Positions 34,082 to 42,538 of a stretch of DNA of 48,673 bases are shown piece after piece. Source of the stretch: Beijerinckiaceae bacterium (GTDB taxonomy: Bacteria; Pseudomonadota; Alphaproteobacteria; Rhizobiales; Beijerinckiaceae); contig JALOTF010000008.1 in assembly GCA_025458025.1 (NCBI GenBank), positions 1 through 48,673 on the forward strand. The letters run 5' to 3'. The notes under the pieces are model-generated. The model had not been told where the DNA came from. It did no database searches and worked only from the letters and a program-made list of their open reading frames with translations. Position numbers and translations under genes: made by a program. Position 1 is the stretch's first letter, and the number at the start of each line of letters is the position of its first letter.

Positions 34082-34482
34082 CACCGGCCCGCCATCAGTT
34101 CTTCAGCGGCATGGCGCACGACTTCGAGGGGTGAACCACCCGAGCTTTCCGTCGCCGCCATGATCGCGCCTTCGACAATCGGGGCATTGCAGATGACGAT
34201 GCGGTCGCGCTGGGTCGCCGGCATGCGTTCGATGGCCATCTCGCTGTTCGTTTCCGCCCCGCCGAGATCCACGAGCACGACAACCCCGGCTTCCGACCAC
34301 GCGCGCTGGAGGGCGGCGTGGATCAGTTCGACATGCGTGCCGAGACCGCCTTCGGGATTTCCTCCCACCGCAGCCAGTGGCAGAGCATCCCCCACCATCT
34401 GCCGCACCATATCGGCCGTGCCTTCCGCCACCTTGATGGAATGCGAGACAATCACGACCCCGACCTTGGGCTCACCCGACAT
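34081..34482 (-). CDS. dhaM: PTS-type EIIA component, DhaM
   Basis: Phosphotransferase domain of the EIIA-Man fold, 133 residues. The phosphorylated histidine is His14 in VVIVSHSIKVAEG, and the DhaM-type LVDLGGAETNSEMAIE motif follows. GAGG lies seven bases before the ATG at 34482. It receives phosphate from HPr and rephosphorylates the ADP bound in DhaL. It consists of EIIA alone, where the E. coli protein is an EIIA-HPr-EI fusion; the other two domains are encoded separately just downstream. Confidence 0.92.
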   Translation of the reverse strand: MSGEPKVGVVIVSHSIKVAEGTADMVRQMVGDALPLAAVGGNPEGGLGTHVELIHAALQRAWSEAGVVVLVDLGGAETNSEMAIERMPATQRDRIVICNAPIVEGAIMAATESSGGSPLEVVRHAAEELMAGR

Positions 34483-35090
34483 CACTTTTCCTCACACAAG
34501 ACGCGGCCGACAACACCCAGAACGAGGCTGGCGGAACGCGCGCCGGGATCGACATGACCAATGGAGCGCTCGCCGAGAAAAGCGGCCCGCCCCCGCAGAG
34601 CGCGCATGGGACGGGTTTCTTCCGCGGCATCTTCGGCAATCCGCGCGAGTTGGGCAACGGCCTCGCCGCCCTTTTCGACCAGAATGGCATGAACCGGCAC
34701 GAAAACATCGAGCAGGGTCTTCTGCCCGGCCTCCGACCGGCCACGACGTTTCACATCCTCGATGGCCTGCCCGAAGGCAATCACCCAATCCTGCAAAGTC
34801 CGGGCATGGCCGGCATATCGGCCGAGCGATAGCAGCAATGTGCCATAAAGCGGGCCCGCCGCCCCGCCGATGCAATTGACGAGCCTGTGACCGATGGCAT
34901 CGAGCGCCAGAGCGGGCGAGAGTTCGGCCATGGCCTCCGCATCCCGGAGCACGGCCTCGAATCCCCGGCGCATGTTCACGCCGTGGTCGCCATCACCGAT
35001 GGCCTGATCCAGCCGGGTGAGTTCGTCCTCATGGGCGATCATCGTTCGCGCGACCGAAACGATCAGCGCCAATCTGCCTTCACGATCCAT
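34482..35090 (-). CDS. dhaL: dihydroxyacetone kinase subunit DhaL
   Basis: Nucleotide-binding kinase subunit of 202 residues, all-helical. The metal/ADP motif is IGDGDHGVNM (31-40) and GGAAGPLYGTLLLSLG is the second hallmark. I chose the ATG at 35090 with AAGAG before it; an ATG at 35096 is also open. It keeps ADP bound as a cofactor that DhaM rephosphorylates, and it phosphorylates the substrate held by DhaK. It overlaps the EIIA gene by a few bases and follows the fused kinase gene after about 97 bp. Confidence 0.92.
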   Translation of the reverse strand: MDREGRLALIVSVARTMIAHEDELTRLDQAIGDGDHGVNMRRGFEAVLRDAEAMAELSPALALDAIGHRLVNCIGGAAGPLYGTLLLSLGRYAGHARTLQDWVIAFGQAIEDVKRRGRSEAGQKTLLDVFVPVHAILVEKGGEAVAQLARIAEDAAEETRPMRALRGRAAFLGERSIGHVDPGARSASLVLGVVGRVLCEEK

Positions 35091-35186
35091 GGCCATCTCT
35101 TGCGAGGCCCGCGCCCCGTTCGCCCGCAGGCAGCAGAACGGCATGCGGGCATTCTCTGCAAGGGGGTGACGGGCGGTTGCATCACA

Positions 35187-36821
35187 TCACAACGCTTCAA
35201 TCGCCTCGAACACCGCCGCAACCGCCATCGCGCCGGGATCGGGCGCGCCGGCCAGATCCTGCGCCGCGAGATAGGAGGAGCGCCCCGCGCGGGCTTTCTG
35301 CATCATGCGGGTGCACTCCGCGCCGATCCGCGCGGCTCGGCTGGCCGCGACGAGGCCTCCCTCCTCCAGCGCCGCAAGTGCCGGCGCCAGAGCATCGATC
35401 AGGGTGCGGTCACCCGGCACGGCACCGCCATAGAACATCACCCGGTCGAGCCCTGACCGCAAGGCGGGCGCGACAGCGAGACCGGATTGCAAGGCCGCCG
35501 CCGTGGCCGTGAAGAAGATCGACATCAGCACACCGCTGGAACCGCCCATGCTGGTCGCCAGCGCGCGGCCAATCGCGGAAGCCGTGCCCGCCGGATCCTC
35601 CAGCGGATAGTCGGCAAAGCCATCGAGAACGCTGCGTGCCCCGGTCGCGAGCGTGGAGCCGGTATCCCCGTCGCCCACCCGGGCATCCAGTGCGTTCAGT
35701 TCGGCCTCCACCGAAATGAGCCGCTCGCAGGCGAGACGCAGCAGGCGCTCGGTCGGCGCATGCGGACGGGCGGGTTTCAGCGTCCCATCCGGTGGCGCGA
35801 GCGCCATGGGCCGGACGACAATCTCGCCCCGGGGCGTCACACCCGGCCAGGCCGGCGCATCGACCGGTGCGATCAGGGCCGCCTCGCGCGCCGGATTCAG
35901 CGCGAGAAGCGAAATCGAGAAGCCGTTCATGTTCAGCGCCGTCATCAGCGGTGCCGGGCCGATCACCAGCGTGATGCGCGACGCCAGCGGTGATTGCAGC
36001 ACCTGCCGGGCGATCAACGCCATTTCGAGCGGTGGCACGGCCCCGAGATTGTTGAGCATCACCGCGAAGGAGCCCGAGGCGGGCAAGGCCTTCTGCAGGC
36101 GCGCCAGCATGGTTTCCACGAGTTGGGCGGCGCTGGCCATCGTGAAGCGTTCGATGCCAGGCTCGCCATGAATTCCGAGGCCGAGCTCGCCCTCCCCCGG
36201 CGCGAGCCGCTCATGGAAGATCTGGCCGGGAATGGAGCAGGACGACAGCGAGGCACCCATGGAGAGGCTGGCCCCGGCTGCCGCGCCGGCTTCCGCCGCG
36301 ACCGTCGCGAGATCGGCACCGGTTTCAGCGCAATGTCCTGCGATCTTGTGCACGAAGAGCGTGCCCGCCACGCCGCGCGGGCGCGGATTATCCGGGATCG
36401 CGATATCATCCGCCACGATCGCCATCTCGACGCGGTAGCCCTCGGCGCGGGCGCGCTCGGCGGCGAGACCGAAATTCAGGCGATCACCCGTGTAGTTCTT
36501 GACGATCAGCAGGCAGCCGGCCTCGCCCGTGACGGCGCGGATGGCCGCGAGCACGGCATCCACGCTGGGCGAGGCGAAAATCTCGCCGGAAACAGCAGCC
36601 GTCAGCATGCCGCGCCCCACGAAGCCTGCATGGGAGGGCTCATGCCCTGCCCCGCCGCCGGAAATCACCGCGACTTTCGATTTGTCCCAATCGGCGCGGC
36701 AAATCACCTTGATGCTGGGATAGCCATCGAGCCGGGCCAGTTGTCCGGGCGCGCGGGTCAGCAGCAGGCCATCCAGCGCCTCGGTGACGATGGTCTCGCG
36801 CGTGTTGAAGAAGTGGGTCAT
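35187..36821 (-). CDS. single-chain ATP-type dihydroxyacetone kinase (DhaK-DhaL fusion)
   Basis: Fused kinase of 544 residues. The N-terminal DhaK domain (to about 325) has SGGGAGHEPSHAGFVG and the substrate-binding His218 in GLGIHGEPG. The C-terminal DhaL domain (from about 345) has DARVGDGDTGSTLATGA and MGGSSGVLMSIFF. I chose the ATG at 36821; upstream frame is unlike the family. This architecture normally uses ATP directly. It lies in the same operon as a PTS-dependent DhaKLM set, so two chemically different kinases for similar ketoses are co-expressed. Dihydroxyacetone, glyceraldehyde, or D- or L-erythrulose are all possible substrates. Confidence 0.92.
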   Translation of the reverse strand: MTHFFNTRETIVTEALDGLLLTRAPGQLARLDGYPSIKVICRADWDKSKVAVISGGGAGHEPSHAGFVGRGMLTAAVSGEIFASPSVDAVLAAIRAVTGEAGCLLIVKNYTGDRLNFGLAAERARAEGYRVEMAIVADDIAIPDNPRPRGVAGTLFVHKIAGHCAETGADLATVAAEAGAAAGASLSMGASLSSCSIPGQIFHERLAPGEGELGLGIHGEPGIERFTMASAAQLVETMLARLQKALPASGSFAVMLNNLGAVPPLEMALIARQVLQSPLASRITLVIGPAPLMTALNMNGFSISLLALNPAREAALIAPVDAPAWPGVTPRGEIVVRPMALAPPDGTLKPARPHAPTERLLRLACERLISVEAELNALDARVGDGDTGSTLATGARSVLDGFADYPLEDPAGTASAIGRALATSMGGSSGVLMSIFFTATAAALQSGLAVAPALRSGLDRVMFYGGAVPGDRTLIDALAPALAALEEGGLVAASRAARIGAECTRMMQKARAGRSSYLAAQDLAGAPDPGAMAVAAVFEAIEAL

Positions 36822-36855
36822 GGTCACACAACCTTGAGCAGGGAAAGGCAGGGCA

Positions 36856-37887
36856 TCAGACGATGCGAAGGCCTTCCCGATTGAAGAACAACGGGTTTTC
36901 GAGGCGAAGATCGATCGTCTCGCCTGCATCGAGGGGCAGAGCGGGGTCCGCGAGCATCACGAGGTCATGCTGCCCCACGGCGAGGTGCAGATGGTTCTGG
37001 TCCCCCAGATGCTCGATGCGCTTGACCTTGGCCGAGATGTCGCCGTCGACAGTGGCGCGCAATTTCGAGCGGCGGTGCAATTGCATATGCTCGGTGCGCA
37101 GCCCGACCAGCGCCGCATCGAACGGCGCATTCCACTCGCCCAGCAGCGCGCGCGGCACGAGATTGATCGCCGGCTGCCCCAGCCGTCCAGCCACATAGGC
37201 GCTGACCGGGTTCTCGTAGATCTCGCGCGGCGTGCCCACCTGCACGAGGCGACCGTTATCGAGCACGCCGATCCGGTCGGCCATAGTCATGGCCTCCATC
37301 TGGTCATGGGTGACGTAGAGGATGGTGGTGCGCAATTCCTGCTGGATGCGCTTCAGTTCCACACGCAGATCCGAACGCAGCTTCGCATCGAGCGAGGACA
37401 GCGGCTCATCCATCAGCGCGATGGCCGGGCGGCGCACCAGCGCCCGACCGATCGCCACGCGCTGCATCTGCCCGCCCGAAAGCTGGGTCGCCTTGTTGCC
37501 GAGCTTCGTGTCGATGCGCAGCATCCGCGCCACATCCGTCACGATGCGGCGGATCTCCCCCTCCGGTGTGCGGCGGGTGGGCGCGCGCAGGGGAAAAGCG
37601 AGGTTCTCGAACACAGTGAGATGCGGATAAAGCGAATATTGCTGGAAGACGAAGGTCACATCGCGCGCTGCCGGCGGTTCCAACGTCACATCGCGACCGC
37701 CGATGAAGGCGCGGCCCGCATCCGGTATTTCCAGCCCGGCGACGAGCCGCAGCGTGGTCGTTTTCCCCACACCTGTGGGGCCAAGCAGGGCCACGAACTC
37801 GCCATCGGCGATGGAGAGAGACAGGTCCTTCACCGCCTCTGTCGCTCCGAAGGCCTTGCTCACATTCTGGAGAACGACATCAGCCAT
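36856..37887 (-). CDS. sugar/polyol ABC transporter ATPase 1 (MalK/UgpC family)
   Basis: ATPase of 343 residues: an ABC domain (residues 1-235) plus a C-terminal TOBE/OB regulatory domain. Walker A is GPTGVGKT (36-43), the signature is normal (LSGGQMQRVAIGRAL), Walker B is ALMDEPLSSLDAK and the H-loop is YVTHDQMEAMTMADR. AGGAGG precedes the ATG, and the gene overlaps the second ATPase gene by 8 bp. It probably pairs with that ATPase as a heterodimer, as in the rhizobial glycerol transporter GlpST. Confidence 0.93.
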   Translation of the reverse strand: MADVVLQNVSKAFGATEAVKDLSLSIADGEFVALLGPTGVGKTTTLRLVAGLEIPDAGRAFIGGRDVTLEPPAARDVTFVFQQYSLYPHLTVFENLAFPLRAPTRRTPEGEIRRIVTDVARMLRIDTKLGNKATQLSGGQMQRVAIGRALVRRPAIALMDEPLSSLDAKLRSDLRVELKRIQQELRTTILYVTHDQMEAMTMADRIGVLDNGRLVQVGTPREIYENPVSAYVAGRLGQPAINLVPRALLGEWNAPFDAALVGLRTEHMQLHRRSKLRATVDGDISAKVKRIEHLGDQNHLHLAVGQHDLVMLADPALPLDAGETIDLRLENPLFFNREGLRIV

Positions 37888-38989
37888 GCCGGCCTCCTGT
37901 CAGCGTGACATCATGAAGGGCGGAGGCGAGCACCTTCCCGGTGCCCCCGCGGAAGAGCGAGAGGCGCTCGGGTGCGAAAGCGATGCCGACATTCTCGCCC
38001 ATGCGGGCCGGAATGGCGGAGGAGATGCGGGCCTTCACGGTGGCGCGCGCGGTGCGGATCGTGACGATCTGCATCGTGCCGAGATATTCCGTGCCGAAAA
38101 CCTCGCCGCGCAGGGCACCGGCTTCAGTGAGCTGCACATTCTCCGGGCGCACGCCCAGCACCAGTTCGCTGTCATCCGAGGCTTCGCGCAGGGCGGGCAT
38201 CGCGATGCGCGCGCCATCCATCGTTACGGTCGTGTCACCCGGCGCAACCTGCCCCTGGAAGGGCAGCAGGTTCATGGGCGGCGAGCCGATGAAATCCGCC
38301 ACGAACATGGAGGCAGGGCGATCATAGATCTCCTGCGGCGAACCCAGTTGCTCGATCCGTCCCTCGTTCATCACGGCGATGACATCGGCCATGGACATGG
38401 CTTCGAGCTGGTCATGCGTCACGTAGACGGTCGTGGCGCCGAGCCGGTCATGCAGGTTGCGCAGATCCGTGCACATGATTTGGCGGAACTCGGCGTCGAG
38501 CGCACCCAGCGGCTCATCCATCATGAAAGCCTTGGGCTCCCGCACGATGGCGCGGCCCAACGCCACGCGCTGGCGATCACCGCTCGAAAGACCCGAGACG
38601 GATTTGTCGAGAAGATGCGTGATGCGCAAGGTGCGTGCGGCTTCCTCGACACGACGGCGGATTTCATCGCGCCCCACGCCCATGGAGACGAGCGGAAAGG
38701 CGATGTTCTTCCGCACGTTCATGTGCGGATAGAGCGCGAAAAGCTGGAATACCATGGCGATGTCGCGCTCGCGCGCCCGCTTGAAGGTCACGTCCTCGCC
38801 ATCGAGCAGGATGGAGCCGGAAGAGGGCAGTTCGAGGCCCGCGACCATGCGGAGCGTCGTGGTTTTCCCGCAGCCCGAGGGGCCGAGGAGGCAGAAGAAT
38901 TCGCCATCCTTCACGGTGAAATTCGCGCCTTTCACGGCGGTGAATTCCCCGAAGGATTTCATCAGGTTCTGGACCCGGATCTCGGCCAT
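37880..38989 (-). CDS. sugar/polyol ABC transporter ATPase 2, variant signature motif
   Basis: Second ATPase of the importer, 369 residues, with an ABC domain and C-terminal TOBE domain. Walker A GPSGCGKTTTL, Walker B AFMMDEPLGALD and H-loop YVTHDQLEAMSMAD are intact. The signature motif, however, reads LSSGDRQRVALGRAI (LSSGD at 134-138) instead of LSGGQ. A degenerate signature in one of two paired ATPases implies one weak ATP site in the heterodimer. It lies between the small membrane protein gene and ATPase 1. Confidence 0.93.
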   Translation of the reverse strand: MAEIRVQNLMKSFGEFTAVKGANFTVKDGEFFCLLGPSGCGKTTTLRMVAGLELPSSGSILLDGEDVTFKRARERDIAMVFQLFALYPHMNVRKNIAFPLVSMGVGRDEIRRRVEEAARTLRITHLLDKSVSGLSSGDRQRVALGRAIVREPKAFMMDEPLGALDAEFRQIMCTDLRNLHDRLGATTVYVTHDQLEAMSMADVIAVMNEGRIEQLGSPQEIYDRPASMFVADFIGSPPMNLLPFQGQVAPGDTTVTMDGARIAMPALREASDDSELVLGVRPENVQLTEAGALRGEVFGTEYLGTMQIVTIRTARATVKARISSAIPARMGENVGIAFAPERLSLFRGGTGKVLASALHDVTLTGGRHG

Positions 38990-38992
38990 GGC

Positions 38993-39187
38993 TCACTCCG
39001 GAAATTTCGAGACGATCGTGAACATCACGACGCCCGCGAGCGTGGTGATGAACGACCAGGTGAAGAGCGCCATCACGAAGGGCTGGAGCATCATCAGCAC
39101 GCCGGCGGCGATCAGCGCGGTCGCGAGGTTTTCCATCGGTCCACGACGGAGAAGCTTCGGCCATTGGGTTTTGTTCGAGTTCGCCAT
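38993..39187 (-). CDS. 64-residue two-helix membrane protein of the ABC operon
   Basis: Small protein with two hydrophobic segments, about residues 19-40 (ENLATALIAAGVLMMLQPF) and 42-60, separated by a short turn and ending VSKFPE. The N-terminus is basic (KTQWPKLLRRG), so it probably stays in the cytoplasm. GAGGAAA precedes the ATG at 39187. It lies between the permease and ATPase 2 genes, overlapping or abutting both. Small membrane proteins (GlpU) are known in the rhizobial glycerol ABC operon, but I cannot claim homology. It may stabilise the permease. Confidence 0.75.
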   Translation of the reverse strand: MANSNKTQWPKLLRRGPMENLATALIAAGVLMMLQPFVMALFTWSFITTLAGVVMFTIVSKFPE

Positions 39188-39189
39188 GG

Positions 39190-40155
39190 TCATTTCCTCA
39201 CGGCTCCGAAGGTGATGCCGCGCAAGAGGTGCTGGCGCAGCAGCACGGTGAAAACGAGGATCGGCACGAGGAAGAGCACGGTGCCGGCAGCGACGGCCGG
39301 CCAATCCTGCCCGCCCTCTCCGATGATGATCGGGATGAAAGGGGGAGCCGTCTGCGCCGCACCGGATGTGAGGAGCACCGCGAAGGCATATTCGTTCCAG
39401 GCGAAGATCAGGCAGAAGATCGCGGTGGCAACGATGCCGGTCACGGCCTGCGGCAGCACAACCTTCCGGAAAGCCTGAAGTCGCGTGTAGCCGTCGATCA
39501 TCGCGGCTTCCTCGTATTCACGCGGAATTTCGTCGATGAAACCCTTCAGCAGCCACACTGCGAGGCTCACATTCACCGAGGTGTAGAGCAGGATCATCCC
39601 GAGGCGCGTGTCCGAGAGGCCCAGCTCGCGGTACATGAGGTAGATCGGGATCGCGACGGCGATGGGCGGCATCATGCGCGTCGAGAGGATGAAGAACAGC
39701 AGGTCATCCTTTAGCGGCACCTTGAAGCGCGAGAAGGCATAGGCCGCCGCCGTTCCCAGCGCGATCGACAGGAAGGTCGAGCCAAACGCAATGATCAGCG
39801 AATTGATGTAGCGTGGCACGTAATTCGACGGCCCGACCACCACCATGCCGCGCGACCGGGCAATGCTTTCGCATGCGCCCTGCGGCGCGGGCAGCGACTG
39901 GATATATTCCGTCGTCTGCCGCGAACGCGTCGAGAAGAGGTTGCAATAGCCCTCGATCGACGGCTGGAAATCCACATACGGGATCACCTTTGGTGGATAC
40001 GAGATGGAGTCGGTCGAAGACTTGACGCTGGTGAGCCCGATCCAAACCAGAGGCACCAGCGAGATCACGGCATAGAGCGCCACGAGGCAGCTCGCGATGA
40101 GCTTGGCATAGCCCGAGGGCTCGACCACGGAATGAGCGGAATTGGCGGCACTCAT
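39190..40155 (-). CDS. sugar/polyol ABC transporter permease 2 (MalG family)
   Basis: Inner-membrane permease of 321 residues. I chose the ATG at 40155, which overlaps the first permease stop. It has six helices, a large periplasmic loop (about residues 50-110) containing YPPKVIPYVDFQPS, and the EAA loop EEAAMIDGYTRLQAFRKVVL. The long loop after helix 1 is typical of polyol/glycerol-type MalG members. It heterodimerises with the 41114-40152 permease. Confidence 0.93.
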   Translation of the reverse strand: MSAANSAHSVVEPSGYAKLIASCLVALYAVISLVPLVWIGLTSVKSSTDSISYPPKVIPYVDFQPSIEGYCNLFSTRSRQTTEYIQSLPAPQGACESIARSRGMVVVGPSNYVPRYINSLIIAFGSTFLSIALGTAAAYAFSRFKVPLKDDLLFFILSTRMMPPIAVAIPIYLMYRELGLSDTRLGMILLYTSVNVSLAVWLLKGFIDEIPREYEEAAMIDGYTRLQAFRKVVLPQAVTGIVATAIFCLIFAWNEYAFAVLLTSGAAQTAPPFIPIIIGEGGQDWPAVAAGTVLFLVPILVFTVLLRQHLLRGITFGAVRK

Positions 40156-41114
40156 CGCGCTTTCACCTTGTTGAGGGTCTTCACGTAGATGTTCGCGAGG
40201 CCAAACACCGCGACGAACAGGATGATGGCGAAGGCGGAGGAATAGCCGGTGCGCCAGGCTTCGAAGGCCGCGCGCTTCAGCGTGATGGAAGCGAGTTCGG
40301 TGGTGGAGCCGGGCCCGCCTGCCGTGAGCAGGTTCACCATGTCGAACATCTTGAAGTTCTCGATGCCGCGGAACAAAATCGCGAGCATGATGAAGGGCAT
40401 GCACATCGGCAGCGTGATCGAGACGAATTGCCGGATGTTCGAGGCGCGATCGACCTCGGCCGCCTCATAGATGTAGTCGGGGATGGAACGCAGACCCGCA
40501 AGGCAGATCAGCATCACGTAGGGCGTCCACATCCAGGTATCGACGATGATGATCGCCCAGGGGCTGAGCGTCACGTCGCCCAGCATCTGGAAGGAGCCCG
40601 GCGCGATGCCGCCGAAGAAACCCACGACATAATTGAAGAGGCCGATCTGCGGCTGATAGAGGAAGGTCCAGAAATTCCCGACCACCGCCGGCGAGAGCAT
40701 CATCGGCACGAGGATGAGCGTGGTCCAGAAGCCGTGCCCCCGGAATTTCCGGTCCACGAGATAGGCGAGGCCGAAACCGATCACGGTCTGCAAGGCAATC
40801 GTCCAGAAGACGAAATGCGCGGTAGCCTGCATCCTCAGCCAGATATCCGGATCGGTGAGGATTGCGACGTAATGGTCGAAACCGACATTCCATAACGGCG
40901 CATTCGGCCGGTTCGCGCGGTAATTCGTGAAGGACAGAAAGATCGTCCAGAGCAGCGGAAACAGGTTGATGGCGAGAAGCAGCGCCATGGTCGGTCCGAT
41001 GAAGAGCCAGGCGATGGCCCGATCGGAGAGTCCCGTCTGAACGCGGGGAAGCGAGGCCCTCTGGTGGCCTTCCGGCAAGGAAACAAGCCCTGCGGGATCG
41101 GTGTGGCTGGTCAT
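40152..41114 (-). CDS. sugar/polyol ABC transporter permease 1 (MalF family)
   Basis: Inner-membrane permease of 320 residues. I placed the start at the ATG 41114, since upstream frame is unlike the family. It has six helices: the first is AWLFIGPTMALLLAINLFPL, and the EAA loop is EAAEVDRASNIRQFVSITLP. It lies about 100 bp after the receptor gene and overlaps permease 2. Confidence 0.93.
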   Translation of the reverse strand: MTSHTDPAGLVSLPEGHQRASLPRVQTGLSDRAIAWLFIGPTMALLLAINLFPLLWTIFLSFTNYRANRPNAPLWNVGFDHYVAILTDPDIWLRMQATAHFVFWTIALQTVIGFGLAYLVDRKFRGHGFWTTLILVPMMLSPAVVGNFWTFLYQPQIGLFNYVVGFFGGIAPGSFQMLGDVTLSPWAIIIVDTWMWTPYVMLICLAGLRSIPDYIYEAAEVDRASNIRQFVSITLPMCMPFIMLAILFRGIENFKMFDMVNLLTAGGPGSTTELASITLKRAAFEAWRTGYSSAFAIILFVAVFGLANIYVKTLNKVKAR

Positions 41115-41215
41115 GGCGCACTCGTCGAACAAGGGAGGAAGGGTGTCGGCCGGCCCGGAGGCCGACCGACGATCACGCTCCGGATGCGGGAGGAAACCGG
41201 AGCGATGAGGGGCAA

Positions 41216-42538
41216 TCAGTTCTTGCCGTCTTCCTTGAAAACCTTCGTCCAATCCTGCACGAGGCTGTCGAGCGCCTCCTTCGCAGTGCCCTTGTCGGCC
41301 ACCACGTAATCATGCAGGCGGCGCTGGGTGGCCTGCAGAAGCTGGGCGTAGGAGGGCTCCTGCCAGAAGTCCTTCACATTGCCCATGGCCTTGAGGAAAT
41401 CGGCCGCAAACGGCGCGGTATTCGGGAAATTCGGGTCGTTCAGCACGGATTTGTGGCAGGAATATCCGCCGAGCGACCACCACTTCTTCTGCACTTCGGC
41501 ATCGGCGAACCACTTGATGTAGGCCAGCGCCTCGGCCTGGTTCGCGGAATAGCTGACCACGGAAATGCCCTGCCCGCCCAACGTGGAACCTTCGGTTTTC
41601 TGCGACGGGTTCACGAAGAAGCCGATGCGATCACCCCCGACAGCCGGATCCTTGAACAGGCCCGGGAAGAAGGCGAACCAGTTCATCTGCATCGCGACCT
41701 GACCGGATTTGAACGCATCCAGCCCTTCCTGCATGTAGCCGTTGGTGTAGCCCGGCGGCGTGCAGCACTTGAACAAAGCCTTGTAGGCCTCCAGCCCAGC
41801 GATCGCATCCAGCGAGTTCACGAAACCCTGCATCTGGTAGGGGCGCGTGGGGTTCTCGTAGCGGAAGCCATGGGCATAAAGCGCCGAAGTCGCGCCCATC
41901 GTGATGCCCTCGGAGCCGCGCTCGGTCGGGATGGCGACGCCGAAGACCTTCTTGCCGTCGATATCACGGCCCTGGAAGAACTGGGCCACCTCCTGCAACT
42001 CGGTCCAGGTCTTGGGCGGCGCGAGATCGCGGCCGTGCTTCTTCCGGAATTCCGCCTGAAGGTCGGCACGGCCGAACCAGTCCTTGCGATAGGTCCAGCC
42101 CATCGCGTCGCCCATCGCCGGCAGGGCGTAGTAATTCTGGGTCCCCTTCGGCCAGGTCGAGTAGGCATCAACCGTCGTGGGGAGGAAATCGCCGATCTTG
42201 ATGCCTTCCTTCGCGAAGAAATCGTTGAGCTTCACATAGTGCTTGTTCTCGGCCGAACCGCCGATCCACTGGCTGTCACCGATCATCAGATCGCAGAGCT
42301 TGCCCTTGGAATTCAGCTCGTTGAGCATGCGATCGGCGAAATTCGGCCACGGCACGAATTCGAACTTCATGGCGATGCCGGTCTTGGCGGTGAAGTCCTT
42401 GGACAACTCGACCAGCGCATTCGCGGGATCCCACGCCGCCCAGCAGAGGGTAATGCTCTTGCCTTGCGCGGAGGCTGGCGCCGCTCCGAGCAGCGCGCTG
42501 GCCGCGATCCCCATGGCAAGGGTGAATCTCTTTTTCAT
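41216..42538 (-). CDS. sugar/polyol ABC transporter substrate-binding protein
   Basis: Periplasmic family 1 receptor of 440 residues, first gene of the 13-gene operon. A strong GAGGAGGT site precedes the ATG. The signal peptide is KKRFTLAMGIAASALLGAAP, cut near ASA-QG. The mature protein starts KSITLCWAAWDPANALVELS, and cysteines such as in ALFKCCTPPGYTNGY may form a disulfide. Aromatic residues (Trp in WAAWDPAN, QWIGGSAENKHY) suggest a small polyhydroxy ligand. Together with downstream Dha kinases, glycerol, dihydroxyacetone or a tetritol/tetrulose are candidates. It is shorter than the roughly 570-residue glycerol receptor GlpV. Confidence 0.92.
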   Translation of the reverse strand: MKKRFTLAMGIAASALLGAAPASAQGKSITLCWAAWDPANALVELSKDFTAKTGIAMKFEFVPWPNFADRMLNELNSKGKLCDLMIGDSQWIGGSAENKHYVKLNDFFAKEGIKIGDFLPTTVDAYSTWPKGTQNYYALPAMGDAMGWTYRKDWFGRADLQAEFRKKHGRDLAPPKTWTELQEVAQFFQGRDIDGKKVFGVAIPTERGSEGITMGATSALYAHGFRYENPTRPYQMQGFVNSLDAIAGLEAYKALFKCCTPPGYTNGYMQEGLDAFKSGQVAMQMNWFAFFPGLFKDPAVGGDRIGFFVNPSQKTEGSTLGGQGISVVSYSANQAEALAYIKWFADAEVQKKWWSLGGYSCHKSVLNDPNFPNTAPFAADFLKAMGNVKDFWQEPSYAQLLQATQRRLHDYVVADKGTAKEALDSLVQDWTKVFKEDGKN

